Origin: a virus
Length of the DNA: 38,598 nt
IMG/VR virus record: IMGVR_UViG_3300033146_000614
Coordinates: 1-38,598 of that record
Strand: one strand, 5' to 3'
Part shown: piece after piece, positions 15,205-23,167 of the stretch
How positions within the stretch are numbered: the stretch's first letter is position 1
Layout: the number at the start of each line of letters is the position of its first letter
The notes under the pieces: model-generated
Database searches by the model: none
What the model was told of the DNA's origin: nothing
The model's input: the letters and a program-made list of their open reading frames with translations, nothing else
Program-made: the position numbers and the translations under genes

Positions 15205-16179
15205 ATGGCAGATTCAGATATAAAGACCCCCGTTAGTGAAGTAGATGAAGCAATTAAAAAAGCTGATGAATTAAGAGAAGAAAAGGAAAGGGAAGAAGAA
15301 TTACAACGTAAAATAGATGAAGCTGAACAACAGAAATTAGATGAGTTAATAGATGAAGCCGAAGAAGAAAAACTAGAAGAGAAAATAGATGAGGCTGAAG
15401 AAGAAAAACTAGAAGAGAAAATAGATGAAGTTGAAGAAGATAGTTTAGATGATAAATCTGAGTATGACAGAGAAGATGAGTATAATGTAGTTCCTGGTGT
15501 TAATAAGTTAGAGGGTGAAAAACTAAAGAGAAATATAGAGACAGCTAGAAAACTAACAGAGGAACAAAAACAAAAAACAGAGGCAAAGAATACTAAGAAA
15601 AAAAAGAAGGGAGTTCGTAAGATATTGAGATACTATGATAGTAGTATGTTAATACCTGTAACCCGTTCTAATTTAATCCCTGGGAATTATTATGTTTTTA
15701 AATATTCGAACTATGACCACGTTCCTACCCCGTTGATATTATATATAGGTAGTAATCATAAGTATAAAACTATGGATGGTATATCGTTACAATATTTTGG
15801 AGTTGGTACTAGATTTGACATAGAGAAGAAGTTAGGTGATATGAATTTACATAATGAACGTGCTCAGAAAGCTGGTAAACAGATAAAGAATTTATTAAAT
15901 GAGGAACAACACATATTTAGGAGTTCGTATACAAGTAATTCTATATACTCTTTCATAAAAAGGGTTATGAAAGGTAATTTTTATTACAGGAGATTCAAAT
16001 TTTGGAAAATATCTGGTAGAATATATGTAGTCCCTATGGAACAGATTAAAAATGTACTAGCTATAAATACAGTCGTATACAAAGGTTGGGAAAAGACGAA
16101 AAAAGTTAAGACTGATAAGAAGAAATTTGATACATTTTTAGATAAAGCTAAGAGATTCCTTTCTGGGAAGAAGCGATAA
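15205..16179 (+). CDS. Coiled-coil virion-type protein of unknown function, 324 aa
   Basis: Residues 1 to about 115 are a charged coiled coil containing three near-identical units of the type KIDEAEEEKLEE. A basic Lys stretch follows, then a folded domain from about residue 140: ILRYYDSSMLIPV, PGNYYVFKYSNYDHVPTPLILYIG and GISLQYFGVGTRF. The segment with a tyrosine-rich strand followed by P-L-I-L-Y-I and G-I-x-L-Q-Y-F recalls an uncharacterised domain I associate with structural genes of T4-like marine phages; I cannot name it firmly. It sits directly upstream of the portal gene and starts at a late box without ribosome site. Confidence 0.6.
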   Translation: MADSDIKTPVSEVDEAIKKADELREEKEREEELQRKIDEAEQQKLDELIDEAEEEKLEEKIDEAEEEKLEEKIDEVEEDSLDDKSEYDREDEYNVVPGVNKLEGEKLKRNIETARKLTEEQKQKTEAKNTKKKKKGVRKILRYYDSSMLIPVTRSNLIPGNYYVFKYSNYDHVPTPLILYIGSNHKYKTMDGISLQYFGVGTRFDIEKKLGDMNLHNERAQKAGKQIKNLLNEEQHIFRSSYTSNSIYSFIKRVMKGNFYYRRFKFWKISGRIYVVPMEQIKNVLAINTVVYKGWEKTKKVKTDKKKFDTFLDKAKRFLSGKKR

Positions 16180-16188
16180 GTGTTGAAT

Positions 16189-16197
16189 GAATAAATA
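16189..16197 (+). promoter_or_regulatory. Late-type box (GAATAAATA)
   Basis: GAATAAATA followed by ACTACAGAGGATAATA and the portal ATG at 16214; the spacing leaves room for the AGAGGA ribosome site. Confidence 0.6.
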
Positions 16198-16213
16198 ACT
16201 ACAGAGGATAATA

Positions 16214-17896
16214 ATGGAAAAAAATATTGAAAGTTTGAAAGATCGTAAGAGTGCATTTACTAAGATATTTGGACTATTTGGAAAACAAAAGGATGCTAGG
16301 GATTTAATATCAGCTGAAGACCCTATTAAAAAATCGTTTTTAAATTCTAAATATCAACAGGGTCAATCAGAGGCAGGTTTATCGAAAGCTTATAATGATC
16401 ATATATATGGTACATATTTAACAAAGATGTCTAGTAAGGCTAGAGTATCTGAGTATCATACAATGAGTTATGATCCTGAGTTAAATTATTGTTTAACAGA
16501 GATAGCCGATGAGATAGTTGCTGAGAATCATGAAGGTAAATTATTTGGTATTAAATTTGGTGCAGGTGTTGAAAATGAAGTTAAATCTATAATAATGGAA
16601 GAATTTAAGGATTTAATGGTTAATAAGTTGAAATTGAATAATTATAATATAATCTGGGATTGGGTATATAAATGGTTAGTTCAAGGTATATTGGTATTTA
16701 AGGTATTATTCGATAAAGATAAGAATACTGGTGTTACTGGTTTAGAAGAAATAAATCCTTGGTCAGTATTCGATTATAAAGAAGGTGATGGCGATAGACC
16801 TTATTATGTTATAAAAGAGTTTGAAGATGATGATGAAGGTCTTAAACATGATATATTAGAAGTTTTAAAAATAGACAGTGGATTCTTCCAAGATGGTGAA
16901 TATTTCAGTATATTGGAATTCGCTAAGAGGGATTGGAGGAGATTAAACTTAATGGAAGACGCTATAGTCATTTATAAGTTATCAAGGTCTCCATTACGTA
17001 GAATATTTAAGGTTTATGTTGGTAAGATGGCTCCAAAAGATGTTGAATCATATTTGAATGATTTTAAATTGAGAATGAAAGAAGATATCAGTTATGATTC
17101 GACAAAGGGTGAAGTCGTTGGTTTAAACCCAATAACAATACTTGATGATTACTTTTTTCCTGTATTCGAAGGTGGTACAGCTGGTGTAGAAATGGAAACG
17201 GCTGAAGAGAAAACCATGGGTTGGGAAGCTCAAGATGAAATCAGATATTTTCTTGGTAAAGTATATAGGAGTTTAAAAATACCGGCTAGTAGAATGAATG
17301 TCCCTAGAGAGGGTGATGATTCTACGGCTTGGGCTGGAAGTAAACAGGGTGAGATAACAAGAGATGAAATAAAATTTAGTAAATTTGTACGTAGATTAAG
17401 GACTAGATTTGTTGAATCATTTATACAAGAGTTATTCTATAGACATTTATTCTATAGGAATCTTATAGATACATTGAAAATACAGAAATCTGATTTTGAT
17501 ATAAAATTTTTATATGATTCACCATATGAAGAGTTAAAAGAACAAGAGTTGATTGAAACGAGGATTGGGAATTTTTCTGAAATATTGGGGAATGAAAATA
17601 TTTCGTGGAGGTATGCAGCTAAAAAATATTTGAAATGGACACATGAAGATTTCTTTGAGAACGATAAGGCTTGGAAACAAGACGCTGATACTATAAATAT
17701 ATTTAGTGGTGAGGATGATGAACATGGAGGTCCTGGTGGCTCTGGTGGTCCTGGAGGTCCTGGTGGGGATTCTGATTACAATCCTGCTGATGACATAGGT
17801 ATGAATGATTTGGGACCTGAGGATTTTGGAGCTGATGAAGATATGGATATTGGTTTAAGTGAAGAAGTTCCGGATGATGTAGAGATAGATATTTAG
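16214..17896 (+). CDS. 20: Portal vertex protein (gp20-like)
   Basis: A 560-residue homolog of the T4 portal protein, which forms the dodecameric ring at the packaging vertex. Typical features: EYHTMSYDPELNYCLTEIADEIVAEN (family: YR.M..DPEV..A...I.DEIV), IINPWSVFDYKE-like middle, LSRSPLRRIFKVYVGKM, DSTKGEVVGLNP, and the conserved SRMNVPREGDDSTAWAGSK followed by ITRDEIKFSKFVRRLRTRF. The last about 65 residues carry a GGPGGSGGPGGPGG tract and an acidic tail, unlike T4 gp20 (524 aa). AGAGGA precedes the ATG. Confidence 0.92.
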   Translation: MEKNIESLKDRKSAFTKIFGLFGKQKDARDLISAEDPIKKSFLNSKYQQGQSEAGLSKAYNDHIYGTYLTKMSSKARVSEYHTMSYDPELNYCLTEIADEIVAENHEGKLFGIKFGAGVENEVKSIIMEEFKDLMVNKLKLNNYNIIWDWVYKWLVQGILVFKVLFDKDKNTGVTGLEEINPWSVFDYKEGDGDRPYYVIKEFEDDDEGLKHDILEVLKIDSGFFQDGEYFSILEFAKRDWRRLNLMEDAIVIYKLSRSPLRRIFKVYVGKMAPKDVESYLNDFKLRMKEDISYDSTKGEVVGLNPITILDDYFFPVFEGGTAGVEMETAEEKTMGWEAQDEIRYFLGKVYRSLKIPASRMNVPREGDDSTAWAGSKQGEITRDEIKFSKFVRRLRTRFVESFIQELFYRHLFYRNLIDTLKIQKSDFDIKFLYDSPYEELKEQELIETRIGNFSEILGNENISWRYAAKKYLKWTHEDFFENDKAWKQDADTINIFSGEDDEHGGPGGSGGPGGPGGDSDYNPADDIGMNDLGPEDFGADEDMDIGLSEEVPDDVEIDI

Positions 17897-17904
17897 GAGA
17901 TATT

Positions 17905-18564
17905 ATGGGAAAATATGACGCATTAGCTAGTAAATTTATAAAGTCGTTGGGTAAAGAATATAACCATATAACAGAACAGTTGACTGCTATATTCATTAAA
18001 ACATTAGAAAATTCTGTATCTGAAGATGTGGAGTTAACGTCAGAGTCTGTACTTTTAGGGTTAGATAAAGTCAAATTATTTGAGATTGCAGTTGATAATG
18101 GACAATCACCTGAAGAAAATAAGGAAGATGTAGAAAATGATGAAGAGATAGAAAATTATGATAATGAAGTAGACGAAGCTGAAGATGAATTAGAAGATGT
18201 TGAGGATGAGAAAGATAAAGAACTTATTGATGGTGATAATAAAAAATCTATTAATATAAATGAGATAACAAAGGCATTTATGGTAACAGATGGTGGTGGT
18301 GGAGTAGGTAAATTGATTGATGGTCAACCAATAGAACAGGTTGAAGATATAACATTGAAATTTAAAATTTTTTTTATGACATTAGCACAGGTACAGAAGA
18401 AAGTTGAAGATGGTGAGAGTGAGCCGGATGATGTTAATGGGCAAACTGAAGAAGAACCAGAAGAACAGACTAAAGAAGAACCAACTAATGATAATGGGCA
18501 AACGAATGAAGATGAACCAACTAATGAGAGTGTTAAGAGTAAATACAAAAATATATTCGAGTAG
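17905..18564 (+). CDS. Acidic prohead-associated hypothetical protein, 219 aa
   Basis: The N-terminal 70 residues are a helical domain (LASKFIKSLGKEYNHITEQLTAIFIKTLENSVSEDVELTSESVLLGLDKVKLFEIAV). The rest alternates acidic low complexity with a hydrophobic segment (ITLKFKIFFMTLAQVQKKV) and QTEEEPEEQTKEEPTND repeats. It lies between portal and protease, where T4 has core genes 67/68; the position and acidity suggest a core role. AGGAG lies upstream. Confidence 0.6.
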   Translation: MGKYDALASKFIKSLGKEYNHITEQLTAIFIKTLENSVSEDVELTSESVLLGLDKVKLFEIAVDNGQSPEENKEDVENDEEIENYDNEVDEAEDELEDVEDEKDKELIDGDNKKSININEITKAFMVTDGGGGVGKLIDGQPIEQVEDITLKFKIFFMTLAQVQKKVEDGESEPDDVNGQTEEEPEEQTKEEPTNDNGQTNEDEPTNESVKSKYKNIFE

Positions 18565-18565
18565 A

Positions 18566-18574
18566 TAATAAATA
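18566..18574 (+). promoter_or_regulatory. Late-type promoter box TAATAAATA
   Basis: TAATAAATA just after the preceding stop, followed by GTAGTAGGTGG (ribosome site) for the 18589 gene. Confidence 0.68.
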
Positions 18575-18588
18575 GTAGTAGGTGGAAA

Positions 18589-19137
18589 ATGAGCAAAACA
18601 ATTAAAGGTAGTGACGTACATAAAGACAATGGAACATTCTCTGGTAGTAAGGTTGGGTTAACACCAAACGGGTTAACAACCAATAAAAAAAATTTAAGTT
18701 CTAGAAATAAGAATGTTAAAGATTCACCAAAGGGTACACAGAAACCAAAGAAAGCACCGACAAGAGGTCCGGCAAAAACTTCTATTAAAGGTTCAAGGAA
18801 TAAAAGCTTACCAGGTATGTCGAATATAAAGGTTGAACGTGAAGATATATTGAAGTATGCCACATTTGAAGAGTTGGAATTATTGGGTGAATCTAGGAAT
18901 ATGGGAACATTGTCATATTTAAGTGGTAAATATATAACTGAGAGTGATGACCTCAAAGAAGAAGAAGATGATTATTCTATCATATTAGATGATATAGAAA
19001 ATAAACATGAGTTCAAAATTCCAACACACATAAAAGTAGCTATAATAATGGTATTCAATGATATTAGATATGAATCATATAAGAGAGGGTATAATGAAGG
19101 ATATGATAATGCGGAAGAAACATTAAGGGGTAGATAG
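18589..19137 (+). CDS. Hypothetical prohead/virion protein, 182 aa
   Basis: The N-terminal 75 residues are basic and Ser/Thr/Pro-rich (KGTQKPKKAPTRGPAKTSIKG). Then comes ILKYATFEELELLGESRNMG, containing the ATxEExxxL motif shared with 10708 and 11840 and an L-G-E candidate cleavage site. A helical C-terminus ends SYKRGYNEGYDNAEETLRGR. Cleavage would release the basic N-part. Its stop is directly followed by the protease ATG. Confidence 0.6.
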   Translation: MSKTIKGSDVHKDNGTFSGSKVGLTPNGLTTNKKNLSSRNKNVKDSPKGTQKPKKAPTRGPAKTSIKGSRNKSLPGMSNIKVEREDILKYATFEELELLGESRNMGTLSYLSGKYITESDDLKEEEDDYSIILDDIENKHEFKIPTHIKVAIIMVFNDIRYESYKRGYNEGYDNAEETLRGR

Positions 19138-20814
19138 ATGAGACAAAGGTTATTAGAAAATTCAGGAAGTACAATAAAAACAACAATAGAGAAAGATGGT
19201 GACATTTATTTTGAAGGTGTTTTTGCATTATATGATAAGAAGAATCTAAATGATAGAGTATACCCCAAAAGTGTTATGGAGATAGCTATAAAGGAATATA
19301 ATGAGAATTATGTTGCTACAAATAGAGCACTAGGAGAACTTGAACATCAAGAATGCGTTCGTGATACAGCTGAAATATTAACATCTGAAGGTTGGAAATT
19401 CATAAATGATATAAGTGAAGATGAAACTGTGTTGACAATTAATACAAAGACATCTAATTATGAATATCAACAGATAGATAAATATATAACATCGGATTTA
19501 GACGGTCATCTAATAGGGTTTAAAGGTAGGAACATAAATACAGCAGTAACCCCAGAACATAAATTTTTAACTGTTGATAGAAAAGGTAAATATAAATTTA
19601 TAAATGCTCTTGAATTACTAACTAAAAATTATCCACACAATCATATACCTAAAACTGGGATATGGGATAGTGATGACCCTGAATATTTTATAATACCTGG
19701 GGTTAAAGATGAAGATTTACCATACAATATGAACCATGAATTAAGGGGTAGATATACTAAACCATTAAAAATGAAACTTGATAATTTTATGCAATTTATG
19801 GGTATATTCTTATCGGATGGTAATACAGTTGAATCTTCGAATGTTGTAGTAATAAATCAAAATAAAGGTAAAAAATATGATAAGATAGTTAGATTGACAA
19901 AACGATTATCAGATGACCTTAAATGGGGATATCACCGTAAATCAATGAGTTGTTCAGACGCTAGATTATCTAATTATTTAAAACCACTTGGTAATTGTTA
20001 TGAAAAATACATTCCGGAAGAACTCAAGTCTTTCTCACCACCAATGTTGTCTTATTTATTGAATTGGTATTCGATAGGTGATGGTAGGGATTTCAAGAAA
20101 TATAAAAAGGTTGAAAATCGTAAGAATATATTTACTGTATCCAGAAAGTTAATAAATGATTTACAGGAAATACTCATTAAATCTGGTGGTTCTGGTAACA
20201 TAAGAACTATAATGACAAAAAAGGATTACATATTCGCTGATGTATTAATTAAAAATGCCAATAAGAAACCATTATACCAGTTAGAATTTTCATCAACTAA
20301 GGGTATATATTTAGATAAACGTTTTATCAGTATAGAGAAAATCCCATATAAAGGGAAAGTATATAGTGTCTCTGTACCAAATAAAACAATAATATTGAGA
20401 GAAAATGATAAGATGTTTATATCTGGAAACTCAAGAAACGACGTAGTCTTAGATAGAAGTGCATTTGTCATAAAAGAACCACTCGTAATGAAAGAGAATG
20501 GTGAAATTTGGGGCAAAGCTAAGATATTAAAATCAACCCCAATGGGTTCGATTGCGTACAATCTCATCAAGGAAGGTATAAGCATTGGAGTTAGTTCAAG
20601 AGGGTTAGGAGATGTTGAGGAGAGGATAACTGAATCTGAGTCTGTGTTCGAGGTAGTTGATTACACTTTAAATTGTTTTGATTTAGTATCTCAGCCTTCG
20701 ATTGGTAGATTTGTTGAGGATTCGACTAAGCCTTCAACTGGTAAGGTTGCTGAGTCTGTGAAAGAGTCTAAGGATTTGAATTTGTCAGAGTTGGCGGATA
20801 TATTAATAGGGTAG
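19138..20814 (+). CDS. 21: Prohead protease (gp21-like) interrupted by an intein
   Basis: Encodes a 558-residue precursor: N-extein (1-72), intein (73-431) and C-extein (432-558). Spliced, the protein is 199 aa, close to T4 gp21 (212 aa). The N-extein has DIYFEGVFALYDKKNLNDRVYP and LGELEH (catalytic His70). The C-extein has KAKILKSTPMGSIAYNLIKEG and GVSSRG with the catalytic Ser, as in S78/U35-type prohead serine proteases. It cuts scaffold, capsid and internal proteins at L-x-E/I-x-E. The N-terminus RQRLLENSG holds an L-L-E site consistent with self-processing. It starts immediately at the previous stop. Confidence 0.9.
   Translation: MRQRLLENSGSTIKTTIEKDGDIYFEGVFALYDKKNLNDRVYPKSVMEIAIKEYNENYVATNRALGELEHQECVRDTAEILTSEGWKFINDISEDETVLTINTKTSNYEYQQIDKYITSDLDGHLIGFKGRNINTAVTPEHKFLTVDRKGKYKFINALELLTKNYPHNHIPKTGIWDSDDPEYFIIPGVKDEDLPYNMNHELRGRYTKPLKMKLDNFMQFMGIFLSDGNTVESSNVVVINQNKGKKYDKIVRLTKRLSDDLKWGYHRKSMSCSDARLSNYLKPLGNCYEKYIPEELKSFSPPMLSYLLNWYSIGDGRDFKKYKKVENRKNIFTVSRKLINDLQEILIKSGGSGNIRTIMTKKDYIFADVLIKNANKKPLYQLEFSSTKGIYLDKRFISIEKIPYKGKVYSVSVPNKTIILRENDKMFISGNSRNDVVLDRSAFVIKEPLVMKENGEIWGKAKILKSTPMGSIAYNLIKEGISIGVSSRGLGDVEERITESESVFEVVDYTLNCFDLVSQPSIGRFVEDSTKPSTGKVAESVKESKDLNLSELADILIG
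19354..20430 (+). mobile_element. LAGLIDADG intein in the prohead protease
   Basis: In-frame insert of 359 codons. It begins with Cys1 (CVRDTAEILTSEGWKFINDI, block A), has the block B-like AVTPEHKFL, then LAGLIDADG-like helices FMQFMGIFLSDGN and LSYLLNWYSIGDG (homing endonuclease). It ends with VYSVSVPNKTIILRENDKMF then ISGN followed by Ser as +1 residue. The penultimate residue is Gly rather than the usual His, a variation known in some inteins. It sits two residues after the catalytic His of the protease, so unspliced precursor should be inactive. Both splicing and endonuclease blocks look intact. Confidence 0.9.
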
Positions 20815-20818
20815 TGAT

Positions 20819-21016
20819 ATGGAATTTAAAGTATTAAAAGAGGGGAGTAACAAACGAAAATGGGATGTAACATTTGAGGTTAATGGTGGTGAATATCATT
20901 CAACAGTATTTATAGAGGCAGATACACTAGAATATCTACGAGATGAAACTGAGATTTGTTACAGTGTACTTGCTGATGGTGTCAAAATAACGTTTGATGA
21001 GAGGATAGTCGGATGA
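20819..21016 (+). CDS. Small late protein with leader-type N-terminus
   Basis: A 65-residue protein starting MEFKVLKEGS, a variant of the shared leader with L-K-E as the possible protease site. The rest looks like a small beta-rich domain (KWDVTFEVNGGEYHSTVFIEADT...VLADGVKITFDERIVG). It begins 4 bases after the protease stop, with weak ribosome pairing (GGGTAGTGAT). The stop overlaps the next ATG by 4 bases. Confidence 0.6.
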   Translation: MEFKVLKEGSNKRKWDVTFEVNGGEYHSTVFIEADTLEYLRDETEICYSVLADGVKITFDERIVG

Positions 21017-21432
21017 AATTTATAATATTAGAAAGTGAACGATTATTAACTGAGATGTACATAGGTGCATTAAACCGTATACTCAAGAATAAAGATTTGT
21101 TAATGGGTACTGATTTATTAGATAGAATGAAGAGTATTCCTAGAAGGCAAAATGATCAGACCGATTGGTCAAAACTCCCATATAGTAATACCAAGCAACT
21201 AATAGATAGTATAGAAACACACGGTCCAGAAGGGATAATGAGGATGTGGGCTGGTATGGGTAAATTAAGTAGCTTAGGTAAAATTGCACCATGGACAAAG
21301 GAAAATAGAGACGCATTGAATAGTATATTAAACGAATTATTGCGAAATGAAGAGTTAGAAGCTAAAGATAAAAAATATAGAGAAGAGGATGCAAAGAAAA
21401 TGTTTGGTAAAGGTGGTACTTCTACTTTTTAA
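21013..21432 (+). CDS. Late protein with capsid-targeting-like leader, 139 aa
   Basis: Starts MKFIILESERLLTEM: the leader with I-L-E at residues 5-7, then a second L-T-E. The body is helical and basic (LNRILKNKDLLMGTDLLDRMKSIPRRQND; ALNSILNELLRNEELEAKDKKYREEDAKKMFGKGG). I infer an internal head protein; no enzymatic motif is seen. Its 3' end is overlapped by 11 bases by a gene on the opposite strand. Confidence 0.6.
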   Translation: MKFIILESERLLTEMYIGALNRILKNKDLLMGTDLLDRMKSIPRRQNDQTDWSKLPYSNTKQLIDSIETHGPEGIMRMWAGMGKLSSLGKIAPWTKENRDALNSILNELLRNEELEAKDKKYREEDAKKMFGKGGTSTF

Positions 21433-21637
21433 TCATTTCCCTATGTTTATGTAATTTCATTATTATATTAGAACGGAATGATATAAATATTTTATAGTAC
21501 AATCTATTTTTGTAGAAAGGGAATTCTTCTGTACTACCATGGAACATATACCACACATGAGATATAATACTTTCTGTATAATCCAATACTTTATCGATTA
21601 CATACAACAAAATTGGATATGTTAACATTATATACAT
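21422..21637 (-). CDS. Antisense small membrane-type protein with early-type promoter
   Basis: One of only two supported minus-strand genes. On the minus strand, TATAAT (21659-21654) preceded by ATACTAAAATATGT resembles the early promoters, and GGAGG (21647-21643) lies 5 bases before ATG 21637. The 71-residue product starts MYIMLTYPILLYVIDKVLDY, a hydrophobic segment, and ends basic (IIMKLHKHREMIKK). It is an early-type gene inserted in the late region, facing the late transcripts. Confidence 0.65.
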   Translation of the reverse strand: MYIMLTYPILLYVIDKVLDYTESIISHVWYMFHGSTEEFPFYKNRLYYKIFISFRSNIIMKLHKHREMIKK

Positions 21638-21653
21638 CATTACCTCCATATAT

Positions 21654-21673
21654 ATTATAACATATTTTAGTAT
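21654..21673 (-). promoter_or_regulatory. Early-type promoter on the minus strand
   Basis: Minus strand reads ATACTAAAATATGTTATAAT, that is the early palindrome with one changed base, two bases, then TATAAT. Compare ATACTAAAGTATGTTATAAT at 27319-27338. Confidence 0.65.
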
Positions 21674-21708
21674 TATTTATCTCAAAACCATTACTAATTG
21701 GGTTTATT

Positions 21709-21717
21709 TAATAAATA
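21709..21717 (+). promoter_or_regulatory. Late-type promoter box TAATAAATA
   Basis: TAATAAATA followed by AGAGTATAGGAG, the ribosome site of the 21737 gene. It restarts late transcription after the antisense early gene. Confidence 0.68.
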
Positions 21718-21736
21718 AGAGTATAGGAGATTAGAT

Positions 21737-22015
21737 ATGCTTTTTAAAATATTAGAAAATAGTGCTTATGACCAAGGTTATGCTGATCGCAAGAATCCAA
21801 GAGTGAGGAAAAAGAAAAAGAGAAGTGGTGACGATCAACTTAAATATGATAGTGGTTGGGTTAAAGCAACTAAAGATATAAAGGACGCAAGATTGAAAAG
21901 AAAAGCAGATAATGAAGCCAAAGCTAAAGAAATAGAAGACGCAAAAAAAGTAGCAAAAAAAGCTAATATTGCTGCTAATAAAGCTAAAGATAAAGTTAAA
22001 GATTTAAAAAAATAG
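21737..22015 (+). CDS. Lys-rich protein with capsid-targeting-like leader
   Basis: A 92-residue protein starting MLFKILENSAYDQGYADRK; cleavage after ILE (residue 7) would leave an 85-residue, very basic helical protein (RKKKKRSGD; ARLKRKADNEAKAKEIEDAKKVAKKANIAANKAKDKVKDLKK). This profile, a short leader ending in a gp21-type site plus a DNA-binding-like basic body, is just what T4 internal proteins show. Late box and AGGAG upstream. Best single candidate here for an injected internal protein. Confidence 0.65.
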   Translation: MLFKILENSAYDQGYADRKNPRVRKKKKRSGDDQLKYDSGWVKATKDIKDARLKRKADNEAKAKEIEDAKKVAKKANIAANKAKDKVKDLKK

Positions 22016-22029
22016 AAGGAGAATGAAAT

Positions 22030-22419
22030 ATGGCATTTTATAGAAACATCACAACAAGGCCAATAACTGTATTCTTAAACAATGTAATTCCTGTAAAGTT
22101 TCAACCAAATGAAACTATAGAGATTGATACAGTTGGTTTGGCGGAGAGATATTCTAAATTTTTAGTAGAAGTACCTTATGAAGTAATAAAAAGGGAAAGA
22201 ATTAAAAATATAAAGGAAGAAGAGTATAAGGAACCAGTTGAAAAATCAAATGAAAAAGAAAAAATAATCGAAATCAAACAACCAACACCTAACACTGATT
22301 TAATAACTGAACCTGTACAAGAAAAGGTCGGTAAAAGAGGAAAAAAGAAGAAATTAAAGAAATTAAATGAAGAATACGGCCTATCAAAAAAAGAATATAC
22401 AGTAGCAACATCAAAATAG
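22030..22419 (+). CDS. Hypothetical late protein, 129 aa
   Basis: The N-terminal 55 residues look like a small beta domain (YRNITTRPITVFLNNVIPVKFQPNETIEIDTVGLAERYSKFLVEVP). The remainder is charged low complexity with KRGKKKKLKKLNEEYGLSKKEY at the end. It precedes the neck-like gene by 3 bases, with AGAAGGAG upstream. I suspect a small virion protein; family not recognised. Confidence 0.6.
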   Translation: MAFYRNITTRPITVFLNNVIPVKFQPNETIEIDTVGLAERYSKFLVEVPYEVIKRERIKNIKEEEYKEPVEKSNEKEKIIEIKQPTPNTDLITEPVQEKVGKRGKKKKLKKLNEEYGLSKKEYTVATSK

Positions 22420-22422
22420 ATA

Positions 22423-23148
22423 ATGTTTGAGAAAATAAAAACCCTAGAAGAATTCGTAGCTTATATACGAACTAAACTAGGTGAACCCAAAACAAGAGTA
22501 GAGCTGTCGGATTCACAGATACACACAAATCTACACGACGCTGTTCAACTATATAGGGAATACTCATCAGAAAATGGAAATTGGAGATCATTTCTAGTGT
22601 TAGATACTACAAGAGGTCAACAGAAGTATACATTACCTGAAGAAGTAATGAGTGTAATATCATCAAAACGTTCAAGAAATACAAGCGCATGGGTGTTAGC
22701 ACAATTATCAGGTGCTGCCGCAAGTGATGTATTAAACTTGAAACAATTTGATATGGTTAGCTTTGTAATGCTTAACCATTGGTTGAGATATTTGAGAATA
22801 ATAACACCAAGCCCATATAGATTTTTTTATAATAATAACATCAGAGAATTAACAATAATGCCTACACCTTCGAAAGATGAAAAAATATTCTTAGAAGTTA
22901 TTAACATGGCAACACTCGATGAATTATATGACGAGAGGTGGATAAAGGATTATACTTTATCTCTATGTCAAATATTATTAGGTGACGTAAGATCAAAAAT
23001 GGGATCACTTCCAGGATTTGGTGGACAAATAACCCTTAACGGAGGGGATTTAGTACAAAGAGGTGAAGATGATAAGAAGAGATTGGAAGATGAACTTATT
23101 CTAAGCTTTAAATTTTCAAGACCACCATTTCCAGTATTCCATATTTAA
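22423..23148 (+). CDS. 13: Neck protein (gp13-like)
   Basis: A 241-residue protein resembling the T4-type neck protein gp13 of phage structural modules. It starts FEKIKTLEEFVAYIRTKLG, has LSDSQIHTNLHDAVQLYREYS and YTLPEEVMSVIS near the front, and the characteristic end YTLSLCQILLGDVRSKMGSL, then GFGGQITLNGGDLVQRGEDDKKRLEDEL. The pattern RSKxxxxPLPGGxxLNGxxLxxExxxExExLxxEL is what I recall for this family. It would sit under the portal in the head-tail connector. No strong ribosome site is seen before the ATG. Confidence 0.65.
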   Translation: MFEKIKTLEEFVAYIRTKLGEPKTRVELSDSQIHTNLHDAVQLYREYSSENGNWRSFLVLDTTRGQQKYTLPEEVMSVISSKRSRNTSAWVLAQLSGAAASDVLNLKQFDMVSFVMLNHWLRYLRIITPSPYRFFYNNNIRELTIMPTPSKDEKIFLEVINMATLDELYDERWIKDYTLSLCQILLGDVRSKMGSLPGFGGQITLNGGDLVQRGEDDKKRLEDELILSFKFSRPPFPVFHI

Positions 23149-23167
23149 TTATAAGGAGAAATTATAA

